Positions 60,797 through 64,000 of a stretch of DNA of 64,000 bases are shown one piece after another. The stretch spans positions 1 through 64,000 of the forward strand of contig NZ_NNBL01000008.1 in the NCBI RefSeq assembly GCF_002803065.1. Reading direction: 5' to 3'. This DNA is from Streptomyces sp. CB01635. Its GTDB lineage: Bacteria; Actinomycetota; Actinomycetes; Streptomycetales; Streptomycetaceae. Under the pieces are notes generated by a model. The model did no database searches. It was not told where the DNA came from and saw nothing but the letters and a program-made list of their open reading frames with translations. Made by a program: the position numbers and the translations under genes. Position 1 is the stretch's first letter, and the number at the start of each line of letters is the position of its first letter.

Positions 60797-61192
60797 ATGA
60801 CATTGCCTAGTGAGCTGACCGAGGCCATGGGCGGCCCGGCCATCTGTTTCCTGACGACGCTCATGCCGGACGGTTCGCCGCAGATCACCCAGACCTGGGT
60901 CGACACCGACGGGGAACATGTAGTCATCAACACGGTGACCAGCCACCAGAAGATGAAGAACATCCACCGTGATCCGCGCGTCGCCGTCGCCATCGCAGAT
61001 CCGGCGGAGCCCTCCCGCTACTGGGCAATCCGCGGCCGCGTCATTTCGTCCACGACCGAGGGCGCCGAGACGCACATCGACAAAGTGGCGCACAAGTACC
61101 TAGGCGGGCCCTATCCGTGGTTCGGCGGGCGCGACCAGGAGCGCGTCATCCTGACCATCACCGCCGACAAGGTGCACTCGCCCCGCGGTTGA
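60797..61192 (+). CDS. PPOX-class F420-dependent oxidoreductase
   Basis: This 131-residue split-barrel protein has AICFLTTLMPDGSPQITQTW, a VVINTVTSHQKMKNIHRDPR stretch and VAVAIADPAEPSRYWAIRGR, then YLGGPYPWFGGRDQERVIL. The pattern is that of small F420-binding (PPOX class) enzymes. ATG 60797 begins the fold directly. It probably reduces an unknown substrate with F420H2; FMN use is the alternative. No operon partner survives on either side. Confidence 0.82.
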   Translation: MTLPSELTEAMGGPAICFLTTLMPDGSPQITQTWVDTDGEHVVINTVTSHQKMKNIHRDPRVAVAIADPAEPSRYWAIRGRVISSTTEGAETHIDKVAHKYLGGPYPWFGGRDQERVILTITADKVHSPRG

Positions 61193-61700
61193 GCGACTCA
61201 CGGACCGCATCCGTACTCGCAGTCGCGCCCGACCCGCCCGGGTCGCTCCGGGCTTCCCCGCGCCCGACCGGTCGAGGGGTGGGAAACCCGGGCGGACGGT
61301 ACAGCCAGGTGCCCGCCTCGCCGTTACGCCCGAAGCAGCCGCAGCGTCACAACGCCCTACGTGCTGTGCGCGACGGTTGCCGTTTCGTCGGCATGCAGCC
61401 GGCCTCGCGGCTTCCCCAGGAGCGCGGCATCGCCGTCGAGGTCGTTTTCGCCCATCCCGACGGTGCGCTTCTCTCCCCATTGCTCGCACGGGTGACGACG
61501 GGGGAACTGCCGGCTCGCGTCCACACCGTCGCGCAGCCGACGAAGCAGCCGGTGCCTACCAGGCGATGGACAAGGGCGGCGACCGCGGTCGGATCGTTCT
61601 CGTCCCATGACAGCGCGGCGTCGTCTCGCGACTCGGGCCGTGACCGCAAGGACCCCCGGAACCCGATCGACGTCCTTTGGGTCCGGCGGATCGACGATCG
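61193..61700. other. 500-bp region without an intact gene
   Basis: Only overlapping shadow frames are seen. No hairpin or promoter stands out. Confidence 0.4.
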
Positions 61701-62063
61701 ATGTGCTCGCCGGCCCTGCTCGGCGCGGCCCTCATCTTCATGGGCGGGCGCGCCTTCACGACGCCACAGGCCACCGTCGGTTTCGGCATTCCCGATACAC
61801 CGGCGGACGACCCCGCTAGCCGGCCCTGGCTACGCGTGAAGGGTTTGCGCGAGATCGCGTGCGGGGTCTTCGTCTTTGTCTTCGTTCTGATGCTCGTCGC
61901 GACGACGATACCGCTGGGTTGGTACGTGATGGCACTCGCTGCGATACCCGCCGGAGATGCTGTGGTTGTGCTGCGCAGCGGTGGGCCGAAGGCCGCCGCC
62001 TACGGCATTCACGGCGCATCGGCGGTAGTGATGCTGATGACCAGCATCGGTCTCCTGGTCTGA
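61701..62063 (+). CDS. DUF4267 membrane protein
   Basis: This protein of about 120 residues has four membrane segments. GFGIPDTPADDPASRPWLRV lies between the first two, followed by KGLREIACGVFVFVFVLML, WYVMALAAIPAGDAVVVLR with GGPKAAAYGIHGA, and a last helix. These are the DUF4267 signatures. The N-terminus is shorter than usual and no ribosome site precedes ATG 61701, so the first few residues may be lost or the start differs. Confidence 0.72.
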   Translation: MCSPALLGAALIFMGGRAFTTPQATVGFGIPDTPADDPASRPWLRVKGLREIACGVFVFVFVLMLVATTIPLGWYVMALAAIPAGDAVVVLRSGGPKAAAYGIHGASAVVMLMTSIGLLV

Positions 62064-62262
62064 CCTGGTCTGACTCGCCGTCGAGATCCGTTCCAGACTG
62101 CGAGGCTCAGTAGAGCGTGTTCCGCCGAGCTTTCCGGCGGCAGGCTCGCCTGCCCATGTTCTTTCCACGTTGAGTATTTCCGATCTGCGCTCTGGCGAGA
62201 GAAGATCTCTCCTGGTGGATGGCGATCAAGGCCAGGACAGCGAGGACGACTCCGGGCAAGCC

Positions 62263-63795
62263 TTACCCCGCCCCGGGCGCGCCCTTGCCGGGCTCGCCCT
62301 CTTCAGCCGGGTCCGCCAATGGCTCCCTGCGCATCCGCCGCACCACCAGCACACCACCCGCCCCCACCACAGCCGCCGCTCCAGCCGTAAGCGTCCATAC
62401 CCCCAGACCGCCGGCGTCCGTGTCGGTGTCCGCCGCCGGGGCGGGGCCGGATGCCGTCAGCCGGACCGCAACCTTGTCGTTGGCCGGCCGCGGATCCGGC
62501 AGGCGCGTGCGGGCATTGTCATGGATGACTTCCGCCGACACGGCCACGGACCCCGGCCGGCTGTCCTTCCTGACGATCCGCAGCGTGAACTCGAAGAGAT
62601 TCTCGCGGCCGACCTTCGTGTTCCCGTCACAGGTGTACGTACGCCCGCCATCGTGGGTCAGACAGTGCTGTTCCCATTCCTCCTCCTCGAGCTCAGGGTC
62701 GTAAGGCGCCTGCACCACCTTCGCCCCAGGCGGCACGGTGAACACCGCCCGTACCTTGGCCACATTCGGATCGGCGGGGCCATGGTTGACGTAGCCGATG
62801 CTGACCTTGTGCTCCGTGCCGACCTCCCCGCTCAGCGAATCGCCGCGCGCTTCGAAGTCCGCGTCGTTGGTCACCGGGACATCGATGGTGGCCGGGCTGC
62901 CCGCATCGGTGGTGAAGAGCCAGTCGCCGCCATCGCCGGGATCCCGTTCCAGGCGCAGCGCCGGACCCTTGCCGCGCTGCGGATCACGTCCCAGGTCGCC
63001 CGGTTTCAGGTCGGCGTTGTACGCAGAGGCCGCATAGCTCAGCCGCGCGTCCACGGCATCCTCGCTCGTCCTGACCCTCGGAAGGGGAGCCACGCGCCAC
63101 GTCTCGCCCGGCGCAATGACGGCGTCGGGGAACAGACACCTGGTCTCGCCGGTGTCGGACAGCCGTGCACAGTTGCGGTGGCCCGCCGCCTGGTGCACGT
63201 CCCCGGCCCCATCGAAGCCCAACGCCACACCGCGCGCGGGCACATCACCGCTGTTCCGGATGAGAACCGGTACGTCGAACGCGTCCCCGGGGCCGTGCCC
63301 CCGCACGTCCTTGCCCTCGTTGACGCGGAGCTCCGGTCGTCCGGCGATCACGGTGATGCTGCCCCGGACAGGGGACACACCCGCGGCGGTCACCGTGTAC
63401 CGCAGAACTCCGGAATCCCCGGCCTTGGCTCCCGTCGCCGGACGCATGACCAGTTCCTTGTGCGACCAGCCCTGCGCCTTGGGGTTCAGGTTCATGTCGC
63501 AGCGGAAGATGCCCTCCCGCGGGGAGCAGCCGTCGCCCGCCTCGCTGATCTGCGCCACGCCCTTGATACCGCCGGCGTCGACGGTGATCCGGCCGGTGCG
63601 CAGGGGCCCGTCGTAATCGACCTCGACGGCCAGCACATTGCTGCTGGGCGGGGCTGTCTCAGGGTGCAGGCTCAGATAGAAGACCGGCCTGCTGATGTCG
63701 TGCGGCCCCGTGCCGGCCGTGGCCCGCCACGCTCCGGTCAACGCCATGATTATGGCCAGGACCGCGGCCAACGCGTAGCTCCGCCAGGAAAACAT
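62263..63795 (-). CDS. Secreted, membrane-anchored surface protein
   Basis: This 510-residue protein (ATG 63795; GTG 63810 is an alternative) has a signal peptide (SYALAAVLAIIMALTGAWRATA). It then has several Ig-like strand-rich domains (about 35-440) with two Cys pairs (CSPREGIFRC; CLTHDGGRTYTC), and NSGDVPARGVALG- and NHGPADPNVAKV-type motifs of DUF11/CARDB-like modules. A C-terminal Ala/Gly membrane helix (about 465-490) and cytoplasmic RRMRRE end it. It is a cell-surface or wall-associated protein. The ligand is unknown. Confidence 0.78.
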   Translation of the reverse strand: MFSWRSYALAAVLAIIMALTGAWRATAGTGPHDISRPVFYLSLHPETAPPSSNVLAVEVDYDGPLRTGRITVDAGGIKGVAQISEAGDGCSPREGIFRCDMNLNPKAQGWSHKELVMRPATGAKAGDSGVLRYTVTAAGVSPVRGSITVIAGRPELRVNEGKDVRGHGPGDAFDVPVLIRNSGDVPARGVALGFDGAGDVHQAAGHRNCARLSDTGETRCLFPDAVIAPGETWRVAPLPRVRTSEDAVDARLSYAASAYNADLKPGDLGRDPQRGKGPALRLERDPGDGGDWLFTTDAGSPATIDVPVTNDADFEARGDSLSGEVGTEHKVSIGYVNHGPADPNVAKVRAVFTVPPGAKVVQAPYDPELEEEEWEQHCLTHDGGRTYTCDGNTKVGRENLFEFTLRIVRKDSRPGSVAVSAEVIHDNARTRLPDPRPANDKVAVRLTASGPAPAADTDTDAGGLGVWTLTAGAAAVVGAGGVLVVRRMRREPLADPAEEGEPGKGAPGAG

Positions 63796-63852
63796 GCCCG
63801 CAGTCTGCACGACATGCCCATGTCCAGGACACCTCGGGGTCCCGCGCCGCAG

Positions 63853-64000
63853 TCACTTGGCGATTTCCCAGATGTGGCCGCCGGGGTCGCGGAAGCTGGC
63901 GGTCCGTATTCCCCAGGGCCGGTCCATGGGGCCATTGAGCAGTGTCACGCCGCGCGCGGCCAGTTCCTTACACTTCGCGTCCACATCGTCTACGGGCAGG
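63853..64000 (-). CDS. VOC (glyoxalase-like) protein, C-terminal end only
   Basis: The last 48 residues of a vicinal-oxygen-chelate protein are visible: PVDDVDAKCKELAARGVT, GPMDRPWGIRTASFRDPGGH and IWEIAK, then the stop at 63853. The final Glu of WEI is the usual metal ligand. The gene continues beyond the right edge of the window. Confidence 0.82.
   Translation of the reverse strand, partial: LPVDDVDAKCKELAARGVTLLNGPMDRPWGIRTASFRDPGGHIWEIAK

Noticed and set aside
1..64000. CRISPR arrays
   Set aside because: No series of regularly spaced identical repeats and no cas gene was seen in the window.

Overview
The window is high-GC actinobacterial DNA. Codon use, GTG/TTG starts, an Lsr2, a PucR regulator, SpoIIE-type phosphatases, an Asp23 island and a pSAM2-type integrative element all point to Streptomyces. 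Many gene fragments and insertion-sequence remnants suggest a recombinogenic part of the chromosome, such as an arm or an island-rich segment; this is an inference.

Region 1 (1-10345) is an almost complete actinomycete integrative and conjugative element (AICE). It has a left att core, a leftward regulatory operon (GntR repressor, DUF218 protein, Nudix protein) and palindromic operators. A rightward operon follows: small activator-like protein, FtsK/TraB translocase, Spd-type spread proteins, rolling-circle Rep, Xis and integrase. The integrase is frameshifted. The right att core lies in the 3' half of a tRNA-Arg gene. Beyond it is a second, vestigial attachment arm, so a tandem element was probably once present.

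Region 2 (10507-23566) has a large PAS/GAF-SpoIIE phosphatase, then an acyl-CoA catabolic cluster. The cluster comprises a 3-hydroxyacyl-CoA dehydrogenase, a YWTD propeller protein, an AMP-dependent ligase, a divergent PucR regulator, an acyl-CoA dehydrogenase, a CaiB-type CoA transferase, a crotonase and a SnoaL-like protein. Together they could activate, oxidise and hydrate an unidentified acid.

Region 3 (23584-27790) contains decayed alpha/beta-hydrolase genes, an IS5-type fragment and two DUF1990-like genes.

Region 4 (28238-32848) is an Asp23/Gls24 envelope-stress island. It has AmaP-like and DUF6286 membrane proteins, two Asp23 genes (one frameshifted) and a small membrane protein. Divergent from these are an ECF sigma factor, a putative anti-sigma/Asp23 fusion and another Asp23-like protein.

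Region 5 (32964-49543) holds Lsr2, truncated genes, a repeat-containing membrane protein, a GvpU-like protein, a DUF1206 protein and a PAP2-diacylglycerol-kinase fusion. It also has an IS5-family element with a translationally coupled second gene, a broken SDR next to a 5'-truncated oxidoreductase, a GNAT, a beta-carbonic anhydrase, VanZ and IS110/IS3 remnants.

Region 6 (50000-55398) is a general-stress module. It contains CsbD, an RsbW-like ATPase, a SigB-family sigma factor, two STAS antagonists, and an RsbQ-like hydrolase translationally coupled to an RsbP-like PAS-PP2C phosphatase.

Region 7 (55590-64000) contains ArsR, IS701, IS5 and IS982 remnants, an MFS transporter, a deoxyribosyltransferase-like protein, an F420/PPOX protein, a DUF4267 protein, a secreted surface protein and the end of a VOC-family gene.
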